NCBI GenBank assembly: GCA_049323655.1
Contig: JBMONO010000022.1
Span: forward strand, 1 to 64,000
Source of the DNA: DB1 sp049323655
GTDB lineage: Bacteria; Desulfobacterota; Desulfobulbia; Desulfobulbales; SURF-16
Direction: 5' to 3'
DNA length: 64,000 bases
Shown here: positions 32,240-39,831 of the stretch, one piece after another
Layout of the letters: every line of letters starts with the position of its first letter
Numbering within the stretch: position 1 is the stretch's first letter
Position numbers and translations under genes: made by a program
The notes under the pieces: generated by a model
Told to the model about the DNA's origin: nothing
The model's input: the letters and a program-made list of their open reading frames with translations, nothing else
The model's database searches: none

Positions 32240-35146
32240 TCATGCCGGCGAATCAGTCATTTTCCCGAAGGAAAGCGGGCAGCGCACCGTGTGGCCGGCC
32301 TTGTTGCGGAAGAGAAGATAGCCGTGGCGCAGGGCAAAGTGCAGGAGATCCCGGGTAATCTCGACATCGCGGCGGCAGTATTCAATGATCTTGGCGAACT
32401 CGCCCTCTTTATACCATTGCAGGGCCAGCAGGCCGCTGCCGCCCTTGCGCACCCCGAGGGTCTGTTCCGCCAGGGCCTCCAGGCTGAGCCGGTAGCCGAG
32501 CCGTTTTTTCACCTCCACCAGGAGGTCAAGGGAGGGCAGGCTGCTCAGCGGAAAATCGGTGTAGGCGGATAGCACCTGATAATCAAAACGGGTCGTGTTG
32601 AAGCCGACCACCAGCTCAAGCCGGCGCAGGTGGGCGATCAACCCCTCCACCTCTGCCTCGGCGTAGACGGCATAGTCATCGCTTTCGCCGTCATAGACCA
32701 CCGCAAAACTGATCCCCATCCGCTCGGCCCGGTGCCAGCCGCCCACCTCCGCCGCCGACCGTTTGGTCTCCACGTCAAAGACGCCGTAGCGCCGGGGCAG
32801 GACAAAGGCAGATCTTACAGATCGCCCGGGCTTTTCCGGCGCGACAACGGCGGACCGCTGTCCATCGACCTCCCCCTCCCTGGCCAGCAGGCCGTCCAGC
32901 ACCGCCAGGGCCGCCGCCTTGTCGATCGGCCTGTTGCCGGAGCCGCACTTGGGCGAATGGACGCAGCTCGGGCAGCCCGTTTCGCAGCCACAGTCGCCAA
33001 TGGTCTTGCGGCTTGCCTCCAGCAGTTCGCGGATCCGGCGAAAAACCTGACGAGCCAGGCCGACGCCGCCGGCATGACCGTCATAGATGAAGATGGCCGG
33101 CGCGCCCAGCTGCGGATGGAAGGGATAGGAGATACCGCCCACATCATTGCGGTCGCAGAGCACCAGCAGGGGGAAGACGCCGATGGCGGCATGCTCCACC
33201 GCGTGGATGCCGCCCATGAAGTGCATCTGCCGCCCTTCCAGCTCCCGTTGCAGGGCAAGCGGCACCTCGAACCAGAGTCCTTCGGTTTCAAAAATCCGGG
33301 GCGGCAGATCAAGGACGCCGGTGCCGATGGTCTGCTGGCCGCGGATCCGTTTCCGCACGAAACCGGACACCTGATCGGTGACCCGCAGCCGACCGCTGGC
33401 AGCCCGGATCGCGCCGATGCGCACCGTCTCCTCCACCGCGAGGATCTCCGTCTCCTTGTTCGCCATGGCGCGGGTGAAATAATTGACCCGGGCCGGTCGG
33501 ACCCGCACCAGACGGGCATCGAGGTCGAGCTGTTCGACGATCCAGGTCTCCCCCATGTGTAGATAGACGGCGCCGGGGTGACATTCCCGGAAACAGCGGT
33601 GTTCGTCGATTTCGCCAAGCAAGCTGTCGTCCTCGCCTTTTCTGATCGCGTACTGGCGACCGCCGCCGCGCAGATCGACCTCCCGCTGGGGATAGCGGCG
33701 ATTGGTGTGCCAGGTAACCCCGCCGGCGTCAAGGAGGAGATCCCCGTCGCCGGCAAGATCCTCCACCCCCTCCCGGCACCAGGACGGGGCAAGGAGCGGT
33801 TCGTCGCGATTCAGGGGAATCTCGGCCGCGGCGCAAATCAGGTGCCGCCGCATGATGACCTGATTGGCGGGGTTCAGCACCGCGTCCTCCACCGGCCGCT
33901 CGAAAAAATCGCGGGGATGGCGGAGAAAGTACTGATCGAGGGCATCCTCCTGGGCAAGCAGGATGACGAGTGAATCATTCTGGCGCCGCCCTACCCGGCC
34001 GCCCCGCTGCCGGGTGGACATGATGGAGCCGGGATAGCCGACCAGGATGCAGATGTCGAGATTGCCGATGTCGATGCCGAGTTCAAGGGCGCTGGTGGAG
34101 ACGACGCCGAGCAGATCGCCGCTGGCCAGCCCGGCCTCGATCTGGCGCCGGTCCTCCGGCAGGAAGCCGGCCCGATAGGCGGCAAGCTTGCCCGCGAGCG
34201 GCCCGAGACGGGAAGAGGTCCAGCTCGCCACCAGCTCGGTCAGTTTGCGGGACTGGGTATAGACAATGGCCCGCAGGCCCCGTTTCAGGGCCGCCTCCAG
34301 CATCTGGCTGGCGGTGGCGGCCGCCCCTTCCAGGGGGTCAAAGAGAATAAAGTGCTGCTCCCCCCGGGCCGCGCCGCTGCCGACAACAAGGGTCACCGGC
34401 CGGCCGATCAGTTCCCGGCCTAGACTTTCCGGGTTGCCGATGGTGGCGGAAAAGAGGAGAAAGCGTGGGTCGGCGCCATGCAGGCGGCAAACCCGCTGCA
34501 AACGCCGGATGACCCAGGCGACATGGCTGCCGAACACACCGCGGTAGGTGTGCGCCTCATCGATGACGACATAGCGGAGATTGGCCCAGAACGACGACCA
34601 GCCGCCGTGATGGGGCAACAGGGAGAGGTGCAGCATGTCCGGGTTGGAGATGAGAATGTCGGGCGGATTGTCCCGCAGCCGGCGGCGCCGGTGGCTGCTG
34701 GTGTCGCCGTCGAGGATGGCGGCGCTCACCGTTTTCCCTTCAAGGGCCATGCCCCGGACCAGCTCGTCGATGCCGCGCAGCTGATCCTGGGCCAGGGCCT
34801 TCAGTGGAAAGAGGTAGAGGGCGGTGCCGGCCGGCCCGGCCAGGAACGTCTCACAGACCGGTAGATTGAAGATCAGGCTCTTGCCGCTCGCCGTCGGGGT
34901 GGCGACGATGATGTCCCGGCCCCGCCGGATCGCCTCAATGGCCTCGGCCTGATGGCAATAAAGCGAAGAGACGCCGAGCTCGGTCAGGGCGCGCTGGAGC
35001 GGGGCCGGCAGCGGCGGCGAGAGCTCGCCGTAACAGGCCGGGGAGCCGGCGATCCGTTCGTGGTGAACCACCTGCGGCCCGAAGCGCGGGGATGCGGTAA
35101 GCGCGGTAATGTAATCGAGGACCGTGGCTGGTCGGGGCTGTGTCAT
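32240..35146 (-). CDS. MrfA-type DEAD/DEAH helicase fused to an MrfB-type exonuclease
   Basis: A 968-residue protein. The N-terminal helicase has Walker A ATPTASGKS (about 82-90), VIDEAHTYRGVFGSH, LFSATIGNPESL, STSALELGIDIGNLDICI and QRGGRVGRRQND. A DUF1998-type zinc region follows with CGCETGCPSCVHSPKCG (about 710-725). The C-terminal 170 residues form an RNase H-like 3'-5' exonuclease: YGVFDVETKRSA, GFNTTRFDYQVLSAY, SLDLLVEVKKRLGYRLSLEA, YCRRDVEITRDLL. In Bacillus subtilis MrfA (YprA) and MrfB (YprB) are separate proteins that act together on mitomycin C damage. Here they are one chain. ATG 35146 is chosen; the open frame goes on to 35215, into a repeat element. Confidence 0.9.
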   Translation of the reverse strand: MTQPRPATVLDYITALTASPRFGPQVVHHERIAGSPACYGELSPPLPAPLQRALTELGVSSLYCHQAEAIEAIRRGRDIIVATPTASGKSLIFNLPVCETFLAGPAGTALYLFPLKALAQDQLRGIDELVRGMALEGKTVSAAILDGDTSSHRRRRLRDNPPDILISNPDMLHLSLLPHHGGWSSFWANLRYVVIDEAHTYRGVFGSHVAWVIRRLQRVCRLHGADPRFLLFSATIGNPESLGRELIGRPVTLVVGSGAARGEQHFILFDPLEGAAATASQMLEAALKRGLRAIVYTQSRKLTELVASWTSSRLGPLAGKLAAYRAGFLPEDRRQIEAGLASGDLLGVVSTSALELGIDIGNLDICILVGYPGSIMSTRQRGGRVGRRQNDSLVILLAQEDALDQYFLRHPRDFFERPVEDAVLNPANQVIMRRHLICAAAEIPLNRDEPLLAPSWCREGVEDLAGDGDLLLDAGGVTWHTNRRYPQREVDLRGGGRQYAIRKGEDDSLLGEIDEHRCFRECHPGAVYLHMGETWIVEQLDLDARLVRVRPARVNYFTRAMANKETEILAVEETVRIGAIRAASGRLRVTDQVSGFVRKRIRGQQTIGTGVLDLPPRIFETEGLWFEVPLALQRELEGRQMHFMGGIHAVEHAAIGVFPLLVLCDRNDVGGISYPFHPQLGAPAIFIYDGHAGGVGLARQVFRRIRELLEASRKTIGDCGCETGCPSCVHSPKCGSGNRPIDKAAALAVLDGLLAREGEVDGQRSAVVAPEKPGRSVRSAFVLPRRYGVFDVETKRSAAEVGGWHRAERMGISFAVVYDGESDDYAVYAEAEVEGLIAHLRRLELVVGFNTTRFDYQVLSAYTDFPLSSLPSLDLLVEVKKRLGYRLSLEALAEQTLGVRKGGSGLLALQWYKEGEFAKIIEYCRRDVEITRDLLHFALRHGYLLFRNKAGHTVRCPLSFGKMTDSPA

Positions 35147-35165
35147 TTCTTTCGAATCGAATGGT

Positions 35166-35299
35166 GATGAAATCGCAAAAGGTCCTTTTATTACCACTGA
35201 GAGTACAGAGCGCACAGAGATAACTAATTGTAATTAAAGATGTTTTCTCTGCGTTCTCAGTGCGCTCTGTGGTGAAAAAAGACTTTTTACGGGTTTGTC
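35166..35299 (-). repeat. Palindromic CACAGAG element, copy A
   Basis: A 134-bp element between the divergent helicase and pheA-tyrA genes, in inverted orientation relative to copy D (60467), to which it is nearly identical. The arms contain CGCACAGAGATAAC and GCGCTCTGTGGTG. The outer ends are GATGAAATCGCAAAAG and CTTTTTACGGGTTTGTC. The rest of the gap (35300-35543) shows nothing further that I can support. Confidence 0.85.
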
Positions 35300-35543
35300 A
35301 ATCATCAATGATGACGATTTCGGGAAAACAGCAAATCAACCAATGAGAGGGCGGAGCAGACAGAGATAACAGAGGCAGCATACCGACAATTTGGCCGGCT
35401 GTCTTCTCTCTTTTACCGGCAAAGCCATCGCTTGAAAGGCCGTTTCGCGCATTTCCCATTGAAAGGAAACGGGAAAAAGGCTAAATGAAAAAATTCACCA
35501 TCAGCCATCGCACTCCGCTGCCAAGGGAGAGAAGACGACGATC

Positions 35544-37226
35544 ATGACCACACCCACCACCATTGCCATCATCGGCCCCCGCGGCTCCCATGCCTGGCTG
35601 GCGGCCCGCTCCGTTGCCCCGGACGGCAACATCGCCTCCTATCCCCACAGCACCTTCGCAGTGGAGGCCTTCGCCGCCCGCCGGGCCGATTTTCTGCTCC
35701 TGCCGGTCTACAACAGCCGTATCGGCGGCATTGTCCGCTCCTTCCAGATCATGGAAAAGCTGAGCAGCAGCTACTGGATCGACAACATCGTCCTGCCCAT
35801 CCACCTTTCGCTTGGCTCCCTGAACCGGGAAGCGGAGCTGAAGATCCTGCTCGGCACCAAGATGGTGCTGCGCCAGTGCGAGGACCATTTCGCCCGCATC
35901 TATCCCGATCTCTCCCTGCTCAGCGTCACCGACCTGGAAGAGGCGATTGCCGACATCAAACATAACAACCGGGTTGACTGGGGCGTCATCGAGGCGGAGA
36001 AACTGCTGCTCGACCAGGGCCTCATCATCCGGGAGCGGGAAATCGTCGCCCACAACAAAACCCGTTTCGCCCTGCTCGGCCATGAACCGGCCCCCCGCAC
36101 CGGCTATGACGCCACCTCGCTCATCACCGTGCCCCTGAAAGACCGGGTCGGCATGCTCTACGACACCCTGGGGGAATTCACCCGGCGCGGCATCAACATC
36201 CTCGACATGCGGGCCGAATCCGACGCCCGCACCCAGAAACTGCAGATCTACATCGAGGCAGAGGGCCACCGGGACGACGCCCCGCTGGCCGCCGCCCTGG
36301 ATAGCCTGGAACGGCAGGTCATCGGCGAGGCCGACTCCCTCAAGATCCTCGGCAGCTACCCGAGGGTGGACATGCGGGTCAAGCGGATCAAGACCTTCGG
36401 CTTCATCGGCACCGGCGACATGAGCAAATGGTTTGCCGACAAACTGGAACACGAGGGTTACAAAACCGTGCTCACCGGTCGCTCCACCCCGGTGCGGCCG
36501 GAGGCGATGATCCCGGAGGTCGATGTGGTGCTGATCTGCGTGCCGATCAGCAATACCCCGGAGACCATCGAACGATACGGCCATCTTCTCCGCGACGGCC
36601 AAGCCCTTATCCTGCTGGCAGGTGAGGCGGAAAAGACGCTCAACACCGCCCTGGCCCATACCAGCGAGGGGGTGGAACTGATGCTGGTCCACAACCTTTG
36701 GGGACCGGCGGCAGCCACCATGAAGGACAAGAACGCCTCGGTGGTCCGCACCCCGCGCAGCGGTCCGCTGTGCGGCGAATTCGAGGCCTTTCTTTACAAG
36801 CACGGGGCGGGCATCTGCCATGATACCCCGAACAGCCATGATCTGCTGATGGGCGTCGGCCAGAAACTGCCCACCACCATCTCGGTGGCCCTGGCCCGCG
36901 CCCTGGCCGACAACCAGATCAACACCAGCGACATTGCCAGCCACTCCACCCTCACCTCCCTGTACGGCATCCTCGCCATGTCGCGGGTCCATAACCAGAA
37001 TGCCCGCACCTACGCGGAAATCATGGCCACCGGCGGCGACGGCCGGAAAATCGTCAGAAGTTTTGCCGAAAACCTGCTCAAACTCATCGACATGTCGGAG
37101 CAGGGAAAAATCAACGAGCTCTGCGCCTTTATCGAAAACAACAGAAACTACCTCAGCGACGACTTCCTGCGCGCCTCCATGAAACAGGCCCTGGCCGTGG
37201 ACGAGGTGCTGGGGAAATTGGTCTGA
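35544..37226 (+). CDS. Prephenate dehydratase-ACT-prephenate dehydrogenase fusion
   Basis: A 560-residue fusion. Residues 1-185 form a diverged PheA dehydratase domain (IIGPRGSHA, LLLPVYNSRIGG, and the catalytic TRF at 173-175 in NKTRFALLG). Residues about 190-270 form an ACT domain (LKDRVGMLYDTLGEFTRRGI, then DMRAESDAR in place of the Phe-binding ESRP). Residues 283-560 form a TyrA dehydrogenase (FGFIGTGDMS NAD loop, ICVPISNTPETI, catalytic His383 in VHNLWGP). The protein would make both phenylpyruvate and hydroxyphenylpyruvate from prephenate. No chorismate mutase domain is present. Several PheA positions are diverged, so dehydratase activity is less sure. The last codons lie within a 9-bp minisatellite. 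Confidence 0.8.
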   Translation: MTTPTTIAIIGPRGSHAWLAARSVAPDGNIASYPHSTFAVEAFAARRADFLLLPVYNSRIGGIVRSFQIMEKLSSSYWIDNIVLPIHLSLGSLNREAELKILLGTKMVLRQCEDHFARIYPDLSLLSVTDLEEAIADIKHNNRVDWGVIEAEKLLLDQGLIIREREIVAHNKTRFALLGHEPAPRTGYDATSLITVPLKDRVGMLYDTLGEFTRRGINILDMRAESDARTQKLQIYIEAEGHRDDAPLAAALDSLERQVIGEADSLKILGSYPRVDMRVKRIKTFGFIGTGDMSKWFADKLEHEGYKTVLTGRSTPVRPEAMIPEVDVVLICVPISNTPETIERYGHLLRDGQALILLAGEAEKTLNTALAHTSEGVELMLVHNLWGPAAATMKDKNASVVRTPRSGPLCGEFEAFLYKHGAGICHDTPNSHDLLMGVGQKLPTTISVALARALADNQINTSDIASHSTLTSLYGILAMSRVHNQNARTYAEIMATGGDGRKIVRSFAENLLKLIDMSEQGKINELCAFIENNRNYLSDDFLRASMKQALAVDEVLGKLV

Positions 37227-37449
37227 TTAGTCTCATTAGTCTCATTTAGTCCTGTTGGTCTGATTGGTCTAATCAGCCAGACCAACCAGACCAATCAGAC
37301 CAATCAGACCAACCAGACCAATCAGACCAACCAGACCAATCAGACCAATCAGACCAACCAGACCAATCAGACCAATCAGACCAACCAGACCAACCAGACC
37401 AACCAGACCAACCAGACCAACCAGACCAACCAGACCAACCAGACCAACC
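37224..37449. repeat. 9-bp minisatellite, inverted arms, before the DUF445 gene
   Basis: A degenerate left arm (37224-37270: GATTAGTCT, CATTAGTCT, GATTGGTCT types) begins at the stop codon of the upstream gene. The right arm (37279-37449) has exactly 19 units of AGACCAAYC: 8 uniform AGACCAACC at the end and a mix of AATC/AACC in the first 11. The array ends 8 bp before the next ATG (37458). It contains no stop codon in the frame of the downstream gene. It is related to the array at 25459. Confidence 0.95.
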
Positions 37450-37457
37450 GAACCGCC

Positions 37458-39041
37458 ATGCCAAGCCTGCTGCACCTTGCCGCCCCTCCTCTGCTCGGAG
37501 CCATCATCGGCTACACCACCAACTATGTTGCCATCAAAATGCTTTTCCGGCCCCTGCGGGCCTGGAAAATCGCCGGCATCCGCCTGCCGATGACGCCGGG
37601 CGTCATCCCGGCAAAACGACACGAGCTGGCCCGCAACATCGGCGAGATGGTGGGTGATCATCTCCTTACCGGCCAGGACGTGAGCAGGGCCATTGCCGGT
37701 GCGCAATTCCGGCAGAAACTGCACGAGCTCATCGCCGAACGGATCGCCTCCCTGCTGCGCAAAGATCTCGGGCCAATCGCCACTATCATCCCGGCGCGGT
37801 TTCACTCCTACTTCAAGGCCGGGGTGAAGATCATCCGGCTGCGCTTTATCACCTCCATGCACAGCTATCTGGACAGCCCGGATTTTGCCCGCATCATCGA
37901 CCGGGCCGCCACCACCCAACTCGACGCCATCATCAACAAGACCTTCAGCGCCCTCTTCCCCCGCGACAACCAGGACCATTTTTACCGGTTCCTCGAACAG
38001 ACGGTGCATGAACTGCTGGCCAGCCCTGACACCAGAGAATGGATAGCCGCCGCCATCCGGGACAAAATCCATCTCACCCTGCGCGAGGGCCGCTCTCTGC
38101 ATGATATCATCCCGCCCGAGATCAGCTGCCTGCTGCTCGACCGGCTGGAAGAGGAAACCCCAGCCCTGCTCGCCAGGGTCGCCGCCATGCTGGGCGAACC
38201 GGTCATGCGGGAAAAAATCGGCGACACCATTTGCCGCGCCGTGTCCGGACTCACCGCTTCCCTCGGCCCGCTTGCCGCCATGATGGCAAGCTTTGTCAGC
38301 GCGGAGACCATCCGCAGAAAGGTTGAGCAGTATCTGGCGGACAAGGGCGACGAGATCGGCGGCTGGCTGACGGACGAGGCCATTCGCCGGGAAACGGCGC
38401 GGATTCTCCGGCAGCGGGCGGAAAATTTTCTGCACCGCCCCCTTGCCGACCAGCTTGCCGGCATTGACCCGAAAAAAATCGACACCATCTCCCGCCAGTT
38501 CGGCGAACAGATCAGTCTGCTCCTGGCCCGGCCGTCCACCGCCGCGTCCGTTGCCGATCTCCTGCGCAGTGTGCTGGATTCCCAGGCGCAACGACCGCTG
38601 GCGGCAATCATCGGCGACCTCTTCGGCCCCACTGCACTGGACCGCGGCCGACGCTGGACCGCGGCGGAGATCACCGCCCTCTTCCGTTCCAGCAAAATCA
38701 AGCAGATTCTCAACGATCTGGTGGTCGAGCTGCTGGAAAAAAAACTACTGGCCAAACCCATCGGCCGGCCGGCCGACCTCCTGCCCCGGAAGGTACAACT
38801 CTCCTTTGCCGACTATATCGAGCAACAGGTGGCCGATATCCTCGTCCGGGAGGTTCCACTGCTGGTCGATTCCCTTGACATCAAAAAGATCGTCACCCGC
38901 AAGGTCGATTCCCTCGACCTGTTGCGGCTCGAAGGACTGCTGATGAGCATCATGCAGGAACAGTTCAAGTACATCAATCTCTTCGGCGCTCTCCTCGGTT
39001 TTCTGATCGGACTCGCCAATCTCCTGTTGCTGGTCCGATAG
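37458..39041 (+). CDS. DUF445 family membrane protein
   Basis: A 527-residue DUF445 protein. The N-terminus has a membrane segment with APPLLGAIIGYTTNYVAIKM, followed by LFRPLRAW and RLPMTPGVIPAKRHELARNI, the signature of the family. A long, mostly helical middle follows, with a second membrane segment at the C-terminus (about 503-525: INLFGALLGFLIGLANLLLL). Members are widespread and functionally undefined. No Shine-Dalgarno sequence precedes the ATG, because the minisatellite and GAACCGCC occupy that place. Initiation may depend on upstream translation or on the repeat structure. Confidence 0.88.
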   Translation: MPSLLHLAAPPLLGAIIGYTTNYVAIKMLFRPLRAWKIAGIRLPMTPGVIPAKRHELARNIGEMVGDHLLTGQDVSRAIAGAQFRQKLHELIAERIASLLRKDLGPIATIIPARFHSYFKAGVKIIRLRFITSMHSYLDSPDFARIIDRAATTQLDAIINKTFSALFPRDNQDHFYRFLEQTVHELLASPDTREWIAAAIRDKIHLTLREGRSLHDIIPPEISCLLLDRLEEETPALLARVAAMLGEPVMREKIGDTICRAVSGLTASLGPLAAMMASFVSAETIRRKVEQYLADKGDEIGGWLTDEAIRRETARILRQRAENFLHRPLADQLAGIDPKKIDTISRQFGEQISLLLARPSTAASVADLLRSVLDSQAQRPLAAIIGDLFGPTALDRGRRWTAAEITALFRSSKIKQILNDLVVELLEKKLLAKPIGRPADLLPRKVQLSFADYIEQQVADILVREVPLLVDSLDIKKIVTRKVDSLDLLRLEGLLMSIMQEQFKYINLFGALLGFLIGLANLLLLVR

Positions 39042-39074
39042 CGCAAACCGGGAACGAATCTTTTTCTTTTTTTC

Positions 39075-39102
39075 GGAACCTTTTTCCGCCGGGGTTATCT
39101 AA
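39075..39102 (+). promoter_or_regulatory. SigmaE-like promoter of sRNA candidate 1
   Basis: GGAACC (39075-39080), 17 bp, TCTAA (39098-39102), preceded by a T-rich tract. This equals the sigmaE consensus spacing (GGAACTT, 15-16 bp, GTCTAA). It lies 34 bp past the DUF445 stop, with no gene start downstream until 39832. Confidence 0.6.
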
Positions 39103-39107
39103 TCTGT

Positions 39108-39226
39108 TAAGCAACAGCAAAAAAACGCTGTTACCTCATTTTTCTCTCCTTTCTTCTTTTCTGTACCCCTTCCGGCAACGGAAGGAGCAAAGCCGGCGCC
39201 CCTCCCAGCGCCGGCTTTGCTTTTTT
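39108..39226 (+). ncRNA. Small RNA candidate 1 (sigmaE-type, about 119 nt)
   Basis: It runs from the predicted start just after the sigmaE-like promoter to an intrinsic terminator. Parts in order: a 6-bp hairpin (AACAGC/GCTGTT, 39113-39132), an unpaired pyrimidine-rich segment with TTTTTCTCTCCTT (39139-39151), a 7-bp hairpin with GCAA loop (39168-39185), and a terminator with a perfect 14-bp stem (39186-39199 with 39208-39221) and T6. No credible ORF is inside. The layout resembles Hfq-type sRNAs. The second candidate (39578) shares the promoter type, the pyrimidine motif and a related terminator stem. The exact 5' end is estimated. Confidence 0.55.
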
Positions 39227-39346
39227 CCCCGGCCCGACAAATGATGCCCCCCGCAAGCCATGGCGAACGGGAATGCCAGAACAATGAGTTGCCAGACGCG
39301 GTCCCACGGAATCACAACTTTTTAGATTTCGGCAAAAATCAAATCA

Positions 39347-39476
39347 GACAAACCCGTAAAAAATCTTTTTCACCACAGAGTGCGCTGAGAGCGCAGAGAA
39401 AAATCTTTAATTACAACAATTTATTTCTTGGATCTCTGCGGGATCCATGGTTAATTTTCAGTTTTACGAGACCATC
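39347..39476 (+). repeat. Palindromic CACAGAG element, copy B
   Basis: A 130-bp element with ends GACAAACCCGTAAAAA and TTTTACGAGACCATC and a CACCACAGAGTGCGCTGAGAG left arm. The right arm is more degraded than in copies A and D. It lies between the two tandem sRNA candidates. Confidence 0.8.
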
Positions 39477-39544
39477 AAATCAATACCGCCCCCCCCCCCG
39501 CAATCGCCGATAAACAAAGAGAAAAACTCCACATCATTTTTTTT

Positions 39545-39572
39545 GGAACTTTCCTCCCCCTCCCGCGTCTTA
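39545..39572 (+). promoter_or_regulatory. SigmaE-like promoter of sRNA candidate 2
   Basis: GGAACTT (39545-39551), exactly 15 bp, GTCTTA (39567-39572), preceded by T8. This is the best match to the sigmaE consensus in the window. Confidence 0.62.
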
Positions 39573-39577
39573 TCTTT

Positions 39578-39681
39578 TAAAAGGCACTGAAAAATCCAGA
39601 CACCTTTTTCACTCTTCTTCTTTTTCTCTCCTTCGTTGCAAAAACACAAAAACCGGCGCCCCCAACGCCGGTTTTTGTGTT
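39578..39681 (+). ncRNA. Small RNA candidate 2 (sigmaE-type, about 104 nt)
   Basis: It starts just after the promoter at 39545 and ends in a terminator hairpin with a perfect 16-bp stem (39643-39658 with 39666-39681, 7-nt loop), whose distal part is T-rich. A pyrimidine tract with TTTTTCTCTCCTT (39621-39633) stands unpaired before the terminator, as in candidate 1. The terminator cores CCGGCG/CGCCGG are also shared. No credible ORF is inside. The two are probably tandem paralogues. The 5' end is estimated; the 3' end could lie a few bases earlier. Confidence 0.55.
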
Positions 39682-39734
39682 GGTGCTTCCTGCACCGCGC
39701 TTTTCCTCTGCCGACCGCCCATTTTCTTTTTTCC

Positions 39735-39763
39735 CTGTCTTCCCGATAAAAAATGTGTATAAT
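39735..39763 (+). promoter_or_regulatory. Sigma70-type promoter of adk2
   Basis: A perfect TATAAT (39758-39763) lies 69 bp before the adk2 ATG. The -35 region at 17 bp (CTGTCT) is weak. It is separate from the sRNA units, whose terminators lie upstream. Confidence 0.45.
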
Positions 39764-39831
39764 GGGAAATTTTCCACCAAAAAGACAACCCATTGAAACC
39801 ATTCTCACCCATCAAATAGGAGAAAACAGAC

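Noticed and set aside
37279..37449. Regular repeat that might be taken for a CRISPR array.
   Set aside because: Units are 9 bp without unique spacers and no cas genes are present; it is a minisatellite.
37269..38591. Long minus-strand frame with GLVGL or WSG repeats across the minisatellite and the DUF445 gene.
   Set aside because: It is opposite a well-supported family gene; the repeat-coded part only reflects a 9-bp unit without stops.
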